DNA of 64,000 bases from Nectonema munidae (lineage: Eukaryota > Nematomorpha > Nectonematoida > Nectonematidae). Positions 12,442-24,453 of this stretch are shown piece by piece (the stretch's first letter is position 1; the number at the start of each line of letters is the position of its first letter). The position numbers and the translations under genes are program-made. Under the pieces are notes generated by a model. It saw only the letters and a program-made list of their open reading frames with translations, was not told the DNA's origin and ran no database searches. The stretch lies in contig JAUIRK010000988.1 in the NCBI GenBank assembly GCA_030549495.1, positions 124,001 through 188,000 of the forward strand, written 5' to 3'.

Positions 12442-14640
12442 TACACTGTAAATAATGTGTTTAGAATCTAAACACAATTCTAAACGTCAAATTTGTCTCG
12501 ACTTTTAAACACGTTTACATATAACGCGTTAATACTAAAACATAATTTAGGCGTATAGATTTAAACGCTATTGACATAATTATTTTAAATATGATTTATA
12601 TTTACCGTTTATACGTAGAATTTGCTACTAAACTATTTGGGCAAATTTAAGCATAAAAATGTTATAAAAAAAGAGTCTAAAAACTTTATTCAAACTACTT
12701 TCAATATATAGAGAAAAAAACGGTTTTTACATCAAATTTCTTTATAACATTTTTCAAATTTTATAAGGTTTGATCCCTTATAAAATGGACTCAAATCATT
12801 CAAAATTTCTTTTTTGCAGAAACCCCAAAAGTTAAAAACTTTTTGGATAAGTCAAACACAAAATAAATTTGTAGTAGCCAGGTTATTGCCATCTTGATAT
12901 CTTTATTACAGGTGTAAATCAATCCATCGGCAACTCCTTAAAACTATTTTATAAAAATCTACAAATAAATTTAGGTTCTGATAGTAGAGTGGTTTTATAA
13001 TTGTCTTGGAAATTGTTACAAATTAAAGGTGAAAATTTGTCAAAATGTAACAAGCGTAAGTTTAAAATTACCAAATATAAAAAATATGCATCCATCATTT
13101 ACTAATAACGAAGAAAACTGAATACAAAATTATAAAAAAAATTCTAGTTTTCTAGAATAACTTCATCGCTAGCTTACAGTACAAGAATATAAATGTTATG
13201 CTGAGTAATCTTAGCTAGACTTTCGTAGTCGAAAATTTGTAGCTACCTAACGAAGAACATGAAATCAATTCATTTTCTTGATATTGACATCTAATCTCAT
13301 ACTTTATTTGCGAATACTTAGAATAGTCAATTCTTTTTAATGTCGGTAACGTTCGTGTTTCTCAAGCAAATTTATCGCGCGAGATCAAATGAAAGCTCAA
13401 GTTATGAACTTTAAGACTGTGCACCTTTATTTGAAGTAAAATTCAAACCTGTAAAAAATCATTCCAGCTCTATTAATTAAGCTAAGAACATGTCTCTCTG
13501 AATGTAACTCTGTGAGTGTAAACGAATTTTAGTTTTTTTACAATCTCAGCAGCAATAAATAAAAAAAATATCAAAAAATTGAGTTGCATTTAAAATTGTT
13601 TATTTTGCTTTAGTAATGTTTTGAGTTTTCTAAATTTTCGACGTATAAAAACATGGATTTTTAATATAATAATTAGGCATACTTTTGGTAGCGAAGATTT
13701 TAGTTAGAGAAGATTTTGACTTGTATTTATGCAAGACATTTCTCTATTTTTCAGAGCTCATATCAAAATAAAATGCAAAATTTCATAAATGATATAAAAA
13801 ATTGATGCAATTTTTCATTAGCAATGAGGATAATTTTTCAAAAAAATATATTTACTGATAAACAGGGTCTACAAATAAAAGCGATATTCCAAAGGATAAG
13901 AACTAGAAGTGGGGATTGCAAAAAATAGGGATTGTGAGTGAAAGTCCAAGATGTAAAAAAATGAGAAACGCTAGAGATCATGAAAAAATCGGGTTCACAA
14001 ACAAAAAAAGGTTGCGACTGATTGCCTGAAAAATCACAATTTTATTGAGTTCATTTTAGCGATTTATCTACATAAAGTAGAATAAAGTTGGTTGTAGTGA
14101 AGCTTCCAATATTTTCTGATTTTCCTCAGATACAATCAGTCATATTCATTTTGGAGAAATTACAGCCTAAAAATTTCATATCGCGGAATATAATTAAGAC
14201 AAAACTATTAAGCATTTTTATGCCAATAGTTCACATAAATAAACTTACTTAGAAGAACTTTCCTTAGATTTACCACCAAATACTCCTGTACTAAATCTCC
14301 AGAAACTTATTCAGTAGTTCTCAAAGTTCAAAAATTTTGTCTAGGGGGAAGGGATTTTATCTAGGGGGGAGGAGGGAAAAATTTTGTTTGGGAAGGGGGG
14401 GGGGAGGGTTTTCGGACCCCTATTCTTGCACAGATCTAAATTCCTCCTTTTAAGATTCATGCAAATGTATAAGCACAACTTCATCTCACATTCTTGCACA
14501 GATCAAAACAACATCGTTAGATAACAAATGATATGCCTGTACAGGTTCAAATACCTCTTACAATTACTAAGCCACATCATCATCCCATGGCCAGCACAGA
14601 TTTAAAAAGTTCACTGACAGATGCCTTATTTCTCTAGTCA
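12442..14640. other. Central spacer of the foldback element, left part, no gene seen
   Basis: AT-rich DNA with no convincing exon or repeat copy elsewhere in the window. It starts CACTGTAAATAATGTG followed by a short inverted pair (TGTGTTTAGA, TCTAAACACA), which might be a transposon end, but no partner end was found. A G-rich tract lies at 14343-14408. Confidence 0.45.
14343..14408 (+). other. G-rich tract with several G runs
   Basis: Runs of three to ten G separated by A/T-rich spacers, including CTAGGGGGAAGGG and GGGGGGAGGAGGG. With at least four G runs close together it could form a G-quadruplex. It stands out in DNA that is otherwise about 75% AT. Confidence 0.6.
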
Positions 14641-14646
14641 AAAGAG

Positions 14647-16451
14647 AGAGATGATGAAGGAGAATAAGTTATTTTTCTAAGCTTTGAGATTATCATCAAT
14701 CGATCTTGTCAATGCGTGCTATGTTTGCTGCAAAATAAGAAGACAGTCTTAAACCATTAGACCAGGGGTCGGGAACCTATGGCTCGTAAACCAGACATGG
14801 CTCTTTTGATGACTGCATCTTGCTCTCAGATGATGCATATCCTTCTTGCGAATTCTACACTCTCTTAATTTCGTCATCATTACAAATCACGACGACACAA
14901 ATAAAGCTGATGATGATGCAGAATTTGCTAAAATAACTTCGATTAACAATGTTGTTTAAAATAAATTCAGAGTCTTATTATACTATAAAATTGTTGGTCT
15001 TTCTTTTCCATTTAGTTGTAATCAGTATTTAAAAATATTTATGGCTCTCAGAAGATTAGATTTTAAAATATGTCTTTTTTGGGCTCTCTTAGTCAAAAAG
15101 GTTCTTGGCACATGCATTAGACGAACCTTATGGGTGGTATGGATATGAAAAAGACTTCTCATAGGAATCCTAGATAAAATGGTACCGGAATTCATCAAAT
15201 TCCTAACTAATGAATGTGGCATCGAAATTAACTTTCAGAAGTCCCAAATCACAAGGATATCTTACCTGGGGGTAATCATCGACCTAGAGGTCAGAAAAAT
15301 GAGGATTCCAGATAACAAAAGAATTCCAATCATGAAGGCCCTAATTGCCCTGATAGGCGCCTCATCAGGATCCTGGAATATCCCCATTAAGTGGTATCAA
15401 AGGGTGCTTATTATTTTCTAGGCACCCTTACCAACAGACCTAGGCTCTTTAGCCACCTTTTTAAGGTTGTTGGATTAAACCATAACAAAGAAATCTTCAA
15501 CATCCTCGTAAGCCTGGCGTCACACACTATTAAGACGCCTTGGCCAATATCAAATTTCGAACTTTGGACACAATATACCTTCGTGGATGCGTCCTTCACG
15601 GGATTGGGTACTTGGAATAACAACCAAGCTCACAGTATCCAGATCCTGGATAAACAGGACTGGTCAATAGTAGAATTAGAACTACTAGCTATCATCATCG
15701 GCACATGGTTGTACCCAAAAACGGCCATCAGATCCGATTCTACCACAGCCATAGCAATCTGCAAGAACTGTGGAGGGGACTCTCAGAAGTCCCTAGCCCT
15801 AGTCCTCATGGCACTAACAGCACAAGAAACTCCGTTTTTCTCGCTCCGGAGGAACATTGAACATGTCCCGACTGATGAAAATCCAGCGGACGTTCCTTCC
15901 AGGACTCCAGTTCCCGAGGGAACAGCTTTCATGCTAGGCAACCTAAGGGTAGCATCCAATTGTTCCTAAAATTGGAACATAAATGGATGCAGCTGCATCA
16001 CATTTTGCAAAAGATATTACCTACTGATAGCGGCTTCTCCAAAGCAGTTAGCACCCTCCCTCGCGTCAGTTAGGCGGGCGCAAACGGATATGATCCTTCT
16101 GTTAATCGAAATTCCATTAACAGATGAGGATTCCCACCAAATGGTGGACGCTATGGGCTCGACTATAAAAGCCCACGCAAAATGATAGAGCTCATTCTTC
16201 TTCTTTTCGCGTTATCACTCAACTCCCACCCAATAACACCCACCCCTTAAAATGCTCTTCTTGTTTTTATAATATAAGAAATTTAGACAAAGAAAGTAAA
16301 GAATCACAAAAATCGAACAACACTGGAGCCCGCTCAAGCAAGTCTTCCTCCATTGGATCAAAGAAAAAGTGTCTACTTCATTGTGTGTGTGTATTTCTTT
16401 GTCCTAATAAAATATGTTATTTTATATTATAAAAAAAAAAAAAAAAAAAAT
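14647..16451 (+). mobile_element. Fossil reverse transcriptase-RNase H element (DIRS-like or pararetrovirus-like), copy 1
   Basis: Coding remains lie mainly at 15179-15969. They cover the end of a reverse transcriptase and connection region (FQKSQITRISYLGVIIDLEV, then WNIPIKWYQRVL) and an RNase H with its acidic positions in order: FVDASFTGLGTW, ELELLAI, IRSDSTTAI, HVPTDENPADVPSR. This arrangement is known from DIRS/Ngaro elements and also from hepadnavirus-like polymerases; motif reading cannot decide. No integrase, LTR or capsid is seen. The 3' end has an AATAAA signal and a run of about 20 A at 16431-16450, so it appears to have passed through a polyadenylated RNA. It is broken and incomplete, with a handful of breaks. 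Its close similarity to copy 2 indicates fairly recent copying. A hAT MITE is nested near its left end. Confidence 0.7.
14763..15114 (+). mobile_element. Non-autonomous hAT MITE, copy 1, with 8-bp target duplication
   Basis: The left end reads CAGGGGTCGGGAACC and the right end is its inverted, slightly diverged partner (GGTTCTTGGCACATG). An exact 8-base duplication, CATTAGAC, flanks it at 14755-14762 and 15115-15122; 8 bases is the hAT target size. The 352-base element has no coding. It lies inside the fossil element, so it is younger than that element but older than the split of the two fossil copies, because copy 2 carries it at the same site. Confidence 0.85.
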
Positions 16452-16458
16452 CTTATGG

Positions 16459-19400
16459 GGTTTATCTTTCAGTTTTAAGACTAGGTTTATCTTTCAATTT
16501 TAAAAGTAAAGAGAGCCAACGATATATTTAAAAAAAATAAATATTTTTTGATTTGAACATTTTTCGATTTTTTGATTATTCGACAAATATAATGTTTAAA
16601 ATCGTGCAAATTGCAAAGTATAGGTAATAACTTTTGTAACATCGTATGAGGTAGCAAAATATGAACAGAAAGTTTAATATTTTTTGATTTTTTAAAGAAT
16701 ATTTTTTGATTACAGAATTTTATTTTGATTATTTGATAAAATATATTAATTGTGAAAAAATTACAAAAATATAGGTAATAACTTATCTAAAATCCCTTCC
16801 CCGAATGAGCTATATCAAATCTTACATCTAGCAAAATATGAACTGAAAGTTGAACATTGTCGCTCTAGTTATTTGAACATGGAATAGAAACCATCGTAGT
16901 ATACAGGTTGGAGATGAATCATCGTAGTATACAGGTTGGCGATGAATCATTGTAGTATATAATTTGGAGATGAATCATCGCAATATACGGGTTAGAGATA
17001 ACACGAAAGTTGTCTACCCGCTTCAACCGTACAGGTTATGAGATAATTATATAATGTTTTTTACATATATACAGCCATTTTCAAATATGCTGAATTCACC
17101 TGTGATATTAATTTCTTTTATAAAAATCAATTAAAGTTATCAAAGCATTGATTTATATGTGACAGTTCATCTTAGAAAAAAACTTTTTATCTAAGTAATA
17201 ATATAAAATTTTTTACACATATATATCCATTTTTAAGCATGCGTAATTCAGTGATATCCCTTTTTTTATAAAAATCAATCAAAACTGTCAAAAAATTGAT
17301 TTATCCCAAAAAGAAAGAATCAGGCACTTTTTTTTAAATTAGAGAATTACGTTTAATAGAAAGTATAGTAAGGTTATGAAGTTTACCATGTATGTCATTT
17401 TACACATATACCCATTTTCAAGTAGGCTGTTTTTACTGGTTATATTCTTTTTTTTAATAAATATTTGTCAAACCTGACAAAATAATTTAAATATGACAGC
17501 CCATGTCAAAATTAAAATTTTAATTCTTTTAAAGTTTTTATACATTTCAAGTATGCAGAATTTAATGGTTATGTTCATTTTTTATGAAATCAATAAAACC
17601 TGTCAAAAAATCGATTAAATCTGTAAATCAATGTCAAATATATAAACATAAAAATAACTTCTACTTGCAGTATTTTTCTGATAATTATTTTCCTAATTTA
17701 TTTAATAAACCAACTTTATGTGTTTAATTCACTCAAAATATTTCATTCTACAGTAACTTATTTAACTTGATAGGACCTCCATCTTTTTGGCTACAAATTC
17801 GTTATCAGCTCGTAGTCTCTATGTCTTATTATAATTTACAGTGTGTAATTTTGCTAGTCATTCTATGATAATTCTTTATTGATAGCTCTTTTTTCATTAA
17901 AAATTTATATTCTTCAATGTGTGTTCGAAAATTTTTTTATAATGATAAAATTACTTTTTTCTTCTCTTAAAGCATTCTAATTAAAGAATCTTCTTGATGA
18001 TCTTAGACTTTTTAATCAATATCGTGTATTTTATTATCAGGCCTGAATATTTGTTAACCAATTTTATTTCAAAGGGTTTTTTCTGATGAATCATTTGTGA
18101 TGTTCATTGTTCATTTACAAAAAGTTGTTCACGTTCTTCATCTAAAAAATTATTTCTTTTACGCAAAAGAAAAAAGAAAAAATTAAAAGAAAATTTTAAT
18201 TGTAATCCTATATGATAAGCTATAGATTTAAATATTTTTCATTTGTAAAAGAGGAACTATTTTTTTACAGTCAAAATCTTTTTGAAGCATCTATTATATA
18301 ATTAAACCACTGCCTAGTTCATTAGAACATGGTAGATCTTCCATTTACGTTTTGTTTTTTTTAATAAATATTTCATACTCAAGTATGGAGCGATTTTTTG
18401 AAAATTTTTTACAGAACTGATTTTTAGACATACATTACTAATTCAATTTCCCAATCCAAAATCCAGTACAAAAATAAAATAAGCATAGTCGATTTAGTAT
18501 AAAACCGATATTTTATTTTTTTGAAAATATTTTTCAAAGACAATATCTAGAAGTAAACCGCAAATCTGAAAGCTTTCAGATATTTTAAAACAATAAATGC
18601 CAAAACTTAGTCCAAAAATGAAACCAGCATCTTCCATTTGGCATAAAAACAAATATTTTATTTAAATTTCAAAAATATTTCTGGAGACATTAGACGTAAA
18701 TCGAACATTTGATTGATACTTTAAGACATTTAAAATTTCTAAATGGAAAAAAATTATTTCAGAAATAAAAATTATTATGGTCGAATTGGTATAAAAACAT
18801 ATATTTCATGTAAAATTAAAAAGAATATTTTGGGATATAGTTTTACGACATAAACCGCAAATTTCATTGACACTAGCAGTAAAACCTCTAAATGCGAAAA
18901 CTGTGTTTAAATTATCATGATCTATTTGCTATAAAAACATATACTTCACGTAAAACTTGAATAAATATTTTTGATATTAAATTTTAGAACTAAACGCAAA
19001 TTTGATTGATACTTATAGATATTTTTAAATTCAAACTGCAAAAATTGAATCCATAAATAAAACTAACATGGTTGATTTGGTATAAAAACATATATTTAAT
19101 GGTAAAATTTGAATAAATGTTTTTGGAGACAATTTTTAGAAGTAAACTGCAAATTTTATTAACACTTAAGTGTTTTCACATCCTAAATGTAAAAAAAGAA
19201 ATGAAAACAGCATAATTGATTTGATATAAAAACATATATTTTATGTAAAATTGAAAGAATATTTTTGAAGATAGCTTTTAGAAGTAAACTACAAATTTGA
19301 TTGACATTGACAGATATTTTAAAACCTCTAAGCGTAGAAAATGAGTTCAGAAATAAAAACAGCATCGTTGATTTGGTATAAAGACTTATATTTCATTGTA

Positions 19401-20383
19401 AAATTTGAATGAATGTATTTGGAGAGAATTTTTAAATGTAAACCGCAGATTTAATTCACACTTATAGGTATTTTCACATCTTAAACGTAAAAAATGAGTC
19501 CAGAAATGAAACCAGCATGGCCGATTTAGTATAACACATATATTTCATTGTAAAATTTAAATGAATGTTTTTGGAGATAATTTTTAGACGTAAACTACAA
19601 ATTTGATTAACACTTATGGGTATTTTCAAATACTTTAAGTAAAAAATGAGTTCTGAAATAAAACCAGCATGGCCAATTTAGTATAACACATATATTTTAT
19701 GTAAAATGTAAGGGAATGTTTTTGAAGACAATTTTCAGAAGTAAACCGCAAATTTGATTGATACTTATAGGTATTTTCAAATTCAAACTGCAAAAATTGA
19801 ATTCATAAATGAAACTAACATGGTTGATTTGATATAAAAACATATATTTAATTGTAAAATTTGACTGAATGTTTTTGGAGACAATTTTCAGAAGTAAACC
19901 GCAAATTTGATTAAAACTTATAGATATTTTCAAATCTTAAATGTAAAAAATGAGTCCAGAAATGAAAACAGCATGACCGATTTAGTATAAAAACATATAT
20001 TTCATGTAAAATTTGAAGGTATATTTTATTAGATACATTTTTGATCAATCAAAATTTTGATTGACATTTTCTAAAAAAGCAGCCATGATTATTAAAAAAA
20101 TTAAAAATATAAAGTGTTATGCGTTCCAAACTGTATATAATTATAAATTTTCAGGGTATTATATAATATAGATCATAAGTTATGAGGTTAAGTACAGATA
20201 ATGTCAAAATTAAAAAATTTTTTTATTTTGATTGACAGTTTTGGCATGAAGGGGTCATTCAACTACCATGAAAATAGTTTCAAAAGTTGCATCTAACGAT
20301 TTTTTGAAAAGTCACAAAATTTGAAAGATATGATTCAGCCAATTTTCTACAATTAATTTTTTAGTGAAAGAGCACTAATAGGG
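16459..20383 (-). repeat. Right arm of the foldback element
   Basis: Reverse complement of the left arm, beginning GGTTTATCTTTCAG and ending AATAGGG before TTAA. It lacks the pogo-like insert, which explains most of the 0.6-kb length difference. Differences from the left arm are scattered substitutions, small indels, and gain or loss of subrepeats near 19400-19930. Confidence 0.85.
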
Positions 20384-20387
20384 TTAA
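20384..20387. other. TTAA flank at the right end of the foldback element
   Basis: TTAA follows AATAGGG directly. The same junction recurs at 21773-21779 (ATAGGGTTAA) and, with one change, at 41258-41264. A shared end plus TTAA is the piggyBac-like signature. Confidence 0.55.
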
Positions 20388-20708
20388 GTTTTCTTTATTA
20401 ACTGCTTCTTTTACTCTTCTAACTAAAATTCCTTCTTTATCTTCAAAAGTCTCAACTATTTCCTTTACTTTATTTAAATTTGTATAGTAGTACAATGCTG
20501 CTTTTATCCAACTTCCCCATCTTGCAACAATTGGATGAGGAGGAGAGCCGATCGATTTGACTTTTTCTTTTCTTGCCTTCTCTTGATCGTGGCTGCTTTA
20601 ACAGAAGCAATCACTTCATCAACTTCTTTAAAACGTGCCTTTACTTTTAATGCACAATTGTGTAAAAGATGGACAAAGCATGTGACGTGAAACACATTAG
20701 GGTATAGA
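20388..20708 (-). pseudogene. hAT-family transposase fragment
   Basis: The minus strand gives YPNVFHVTC, FVHLLHNCALKVKARF and VDEVIASVKAATI in one frame, then in another frame IGSPPHPIVARWGSWIKAAL, LYYYTNLNKVKEIVE and EGILVRRVKEAVNKEN. This order is familiar from invertebrate hAT transposases (the RNase H-like fold around the HLLHN and RWGSW stretches). Only about 105 residues remain. There is one frameshift near 20560. The fragment starts abruptly beside an A-run at 20708 and stops at the TTAA of the foldback element, so its reading frame is cut there. Confidence 0.75.
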
Positions 20709-21775
20709 AAAAAAAAAAAAAAATAAATAAATAAAGATCATCAATGCTCCATGAACGAAAGCGAAATCTTATAATTTTATCATATTTGAGAAATTATACA
20801 AGGAACATTAATCTTGATGATCTTATGAAAGTGTTGCTGAAAATTCCCGCAGAATTCAATTGTTTTCAATCTATAAATGAAATTGGCATTGTTGATTTGC
20901 TATGAAAATGTGTATATTTCATGTAAAATTTTAATGAATGTTCTCGAAGACATTTTAGAAATAAACCGCAACTTTGTTTCACACTTATAAATATTTTCAA
21001 ATTCTAAATGCAAAAACAATCCATAAATGAAATAGGCATTGTTGATTTTTTATAAAAGCGTGTATATTTCATGTAAAATTTTAATTAATGTTCTCGGGAC
21101 AGATTTTAAAAATAAACCGAAAATTTGTTTTACATTGATTAGCATTTTTAAATTCTAAATGCAAAAAGAATTTATAAATGAAATTGCGATTGTTGATTTG
21201 TTATAATAATGTGTATATTCCATGTAAAATTTGAATGAATGTTTTCAGAGACAGATTTTAGAAGTAAACCGCAGATTTGTTACACACTAATATGTATTTT
21301 AAATTTCTAAATTCCAAAAATAAGTCCAAAAATGAAATCAGTATGCTCGATTTGATATAAAAAATATATTTCATGTAAAATTTGAAAGTATATTTTATTA
21401 GATATATTTCTCATTAATCAAAATTTTGATTGACATTTCCCAAAAATTAACCATGATTATGAAAAAAATTAAACTATAAAGTGTTATGTCTTCAAAACTG
21501 TATATATTTATAAATTTTCAAACGAGTATATAATATAGAACCAAGGTTATACGCTTAATTAGAGATACCGTCAGAATTTTACTGAAAAAGTTTAACTTTT
21601 GATTGACAGATTTAGACATGAAAAGGTGATTCAACTGCCATGAATATGGTATCAAAAGATGCAGCTATCAATTTTAGGAAATGTCACGAAGTATGGTAGC
21701 AAAAGATGTAGTCAATTTGGTACAAGAGAAATTCTAGTTGAGGGGGGCTAAAATAGCCCCTCGTCACTGATAGGG
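20709..21775 (-). mobile_element. Partial second element of the foldback family
   Basis: An A-run and AAATAAATAAATAAAG lead into about five ~155-base subrepeats like those of the right arm (TAAACCGCA, ATTTCATGTAAAATTT), then the terminal piece with ATTGACAGATTTAGACATG and ATTCAACTGCCATGAA, ending CACTGATAGGG before TTAA. It is one arm's outer part in the same orientation as the right arm. No coding is seen. Confidence 0.7.
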
Positions 21776-24453
21776 TTAAAAACTTAGTCAGGGTGATTCA
21801 GATTTTTCAATATAAGCTTTTTTTTTGTGCCCCCTCCCTCATGTACTTCGCTCTGGCTACGCCACTGTACGCTTAACTAGAGATACTGTCAGAATTTTGA
21901 TGAAAAAGTTCTTTTGATTTTGATTGACAGATTTAGACATGAAAAGGTGATTCAACTGCCATGAATATGGTATCAAAAGATGCAGCTATCAATTTTAGGA
22001 AATGTCACGAAGTATGGTAGCAAAAGATGTAGTCAATTTGGTACAAGAGAAATTTTAGTTGAGAGGGGGGGGGGGGCTAAAAAAACTTAATCAGGGTGAT
22101 TCAGATTTTTCAATATAAGCCTATTTTTTGTGCCCCCTCCCTCATGTACTTCGCCCTGGCTACGCCACTGTACGCTTAACTAGAGATACTGTCAGAATTT
22201 TGATGAAAAAGTTCTTTTGATTTTGATTGACAGATTTAGACATGAAAAGGTGATTCAACTGCCATGAATATGGTATCAAAAGATGCAGCTATCAATTTTA
22301 GGAAATGTCACGAAGTATGGTAGCAAAAGATGTAGTCAATTTGGTACAAGAGAAATTTTAGTTGAGGGGGGGGGGGGGGGGCTAAAAAAACTTAATCAGG
22401 GTGATTCAGATTTTTCAATATAAGCCTATTTTTTGTGCCCCCTCCCTCATGTACTTCGCCCTGGCTACGCCACTGTACGCTTAACTAGAGATACTGTCAG
22501 AATTTTGATGAAAAAGTTCTTTTGATTTTGATTGACAGATTTAGACATGAAAAGGTGATTCAACTGCCATGAATATGGTATCAAAAGATGCAGCTATCAA
22601 TTTTAGGAAATGTCACGAAGTATGGTAGTAAAAGATGTAGTCAATTTGGTACAAGAGAAATTTTAGTTGAGGGGGGGGGGGCTAAAAAAACTTAATCAGG
22701 GTGATTCAGATTTTTCAATATAAGCCTATTTTTTGTGTCCCCTCCCTCATGTACTTCGCCCTGGCTACGCCACTGTACGCTTAACTAGAGATACTGTCAG
22801 AATTTTGATGAAAAAGTTCTTTTGATTTTGATTGACAGATTTAGACATGAAAAGGTGATTCAACTGCCATGAATATGGTATCAAAAGATGCAGCTATCAA
22901 TTTTAGGAAATGTCACGAAGTATGGTAGCAAAAGATGTAGTCAATTTGGTACAAGAGAAATTTTAGTTGAGGGGGGGGGGGCTAAAAAAACTTAATCAGG
23001 GTGATTCAGATTTTTCAATATAAGCCTATTTTTTGTGCCCCCTCCCTCATGTACTTTGCTCTGGCTACGCCACTGTACGCTTAACTAGAGATACTGTCAG
23101 AATTTTGATGAAAAAGTTCTTTTGATTTTGATTGACAGATTTAGACATGAAAGTGATTCAGATTTTTCAATATAAGCCTATTTTTTGTGCCCCCTCCCTC
23201 ATGTACTTCGCTCTGGCTACGCCACTGTACGCTTAACTAGAGATACTGTCAGAATTTTGATGAAAAAGTTCTTTTGATTTTGATTGACAGATTTAGACAT
23301 GAAAAGGTGATTCAACTGCCATGAATATGGTATCAAAAGATGCAGCTATCAATTTTAGGAAATGTCACGAAGTATGGTAGCAAAAGATGTAGTCAATTTG
23401 GTACAAGAGAAATTTTAGTTGAGTGGGGGGGGGGGGGGGGGGCTAAAAAAACTTAATTAGGGTAATTCAGATTTTTCAATATAAGCCTATTTTTTGTGCC
23501 CCCTCCCTCATGTACTTCGCTCTGGCTACGCCACTGTACGCTTAACTAGAGATACTGTCAGAATTTTGATGAAAAAGTTCTTTTGATTTTGATTGACAGA
23601 TTTAGACATGAAAAGGTGATTCAACTGCCATGAATATGGTATCAAAAGATGCAGCTATCAATTTTAGGAAATGTCACGAAGTATGGTAGCAAAAGATGTA
23701 GTCAATTTGGTACAAGAGAAATTTTAGTTGAGGGGGGGGGGGGGGGCTAAAAAAACTTAATCAGGGTGATTCAGATTTTTCAATATAAGCCTATTTTTTG
23801 TGCCCCCTCCCTCATGTACTTCGCTCTGGCTACGCCACTGTACGCTTAACTAGAGATACTGTCAGAATTTTGATGAAAAAGTTCTTTTGATTTTGATTGA
23901 CAGATTTAGACATGAAAAGGTGATTCAACTGCCATGAATATGGTATCAAAAGATGCAGCTATCAATTTTAGGAAATGTCACGAAGTATGGTAGCAAAAGA
24001 TGTAGTCAATTTGGTACAAGAGAAATTTTAGTTGAGGGGGGGGGGGCTAAAAAAACTTAATCAGGGTGATTCAGATTTTTCAATATAAGCCTATTTTTTG
24101 TGCCCCCTCCCTCATGTACTTCGCCCTGGCTACGCCACTGTACGCTTAACTAGAGATACTGTCAGAATTTTGATGAAAAAGTTCTTTTGATTTTGATTGA
24201 CAGATTTAGACATGAAAAGGTGATTCAACTGCCATGAATATGGTATCAAAAGATGCAGCTATCAATTTTAGGAAATGTCACGAAGTATGGTAGCAAAAGA
24301 TGTAGTCAATTTGGTACAAGAGAAATTTTAGTTGAGGGGGGGGGGCTAAAAAAACTTAATCAGGGTGATTCAGATTTTTCAATATAAGCCTATTTTTTGT
24401 GCCCCTCTTGTGCTCCCCCTCCCCCATGTACTTCGCTCTGGCTACGCCACTGC
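21548..24453 (+). repeat. Tandem satellite, ~300-base unit, about nine copies, built from transposon ends
   Basis: The start TACGCTTAACTAGAG recurs at about 21869, 22171, 22477, 22777, 23077, 23229, 23538, 23841 and 24141, giving spacings of 300-309 bases and one short 152-base unit. Each unit holds the terminal ~220 bases of the foldback family, a G run of variable length, and a piece ending GGCTACGCCACTG, the inverse of the hAT-type end CAGTGGCGTAGCC. The first unit (21548-21868) still has the CACTGATAGGGTTAA junction; later ones have lost about 26 bases there. Units are nearly identical, so amplification is recent. Confidence 0.92.
21855..21868 (-). repeat. hAT-like terminal inverted repeat in the first satellite unit
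   Basis: On the minus strand CAGTGGCGTAGCC is a widespread end sequence of hAT-type elements. It recurs at the junction of every satellite unit. No matching opposite end was found nearby. Confidence 0.5.

Larger units (their letters stand above)
7903..20383. mobile_element. Foldback-type element with ~4-kb inverted arms, piggyBac-like ends
   Basis: The left arm 7903-12441 and right arm 16459-20383 are reverse complements over almost their whole length, with a 4-kb centre. The outer ends read CCCTATTA(A/G)TGC, and the right end is followed by TTAA, as in piggyBac-like elements (TTAA target, CCC start). The left flank is TTTT, so the target duplication is not intact. The outer arms are tandem ~155-base subrepeats, the architecture known from Drosophila FB elements. 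No transposase of its own is visible. Assignment to piggyBac rests only on the end motif; a simple inverted duplication of a satellite-bearing repeat is the alternative. Confidence 0.65.

Noticed and set aside
12442-12480. Possible transposon start CACTGTAAATAATGTG
   Set aside because: No inverted partner or target duplication was found in the spacer.
15411-15623. Open frames antisense to the fossil RNase H region, also at 43543-43755 and 43945-44145
   Set aside because: They mirror the sense coding remains and the nested MITE; nothing suggests they are genes.
21548-24453. Direct repeats considered as a CRISPR array
   Set aside because: The unit is ~300 bases of continuous homology with no spacers, in eukaryotic DNA.
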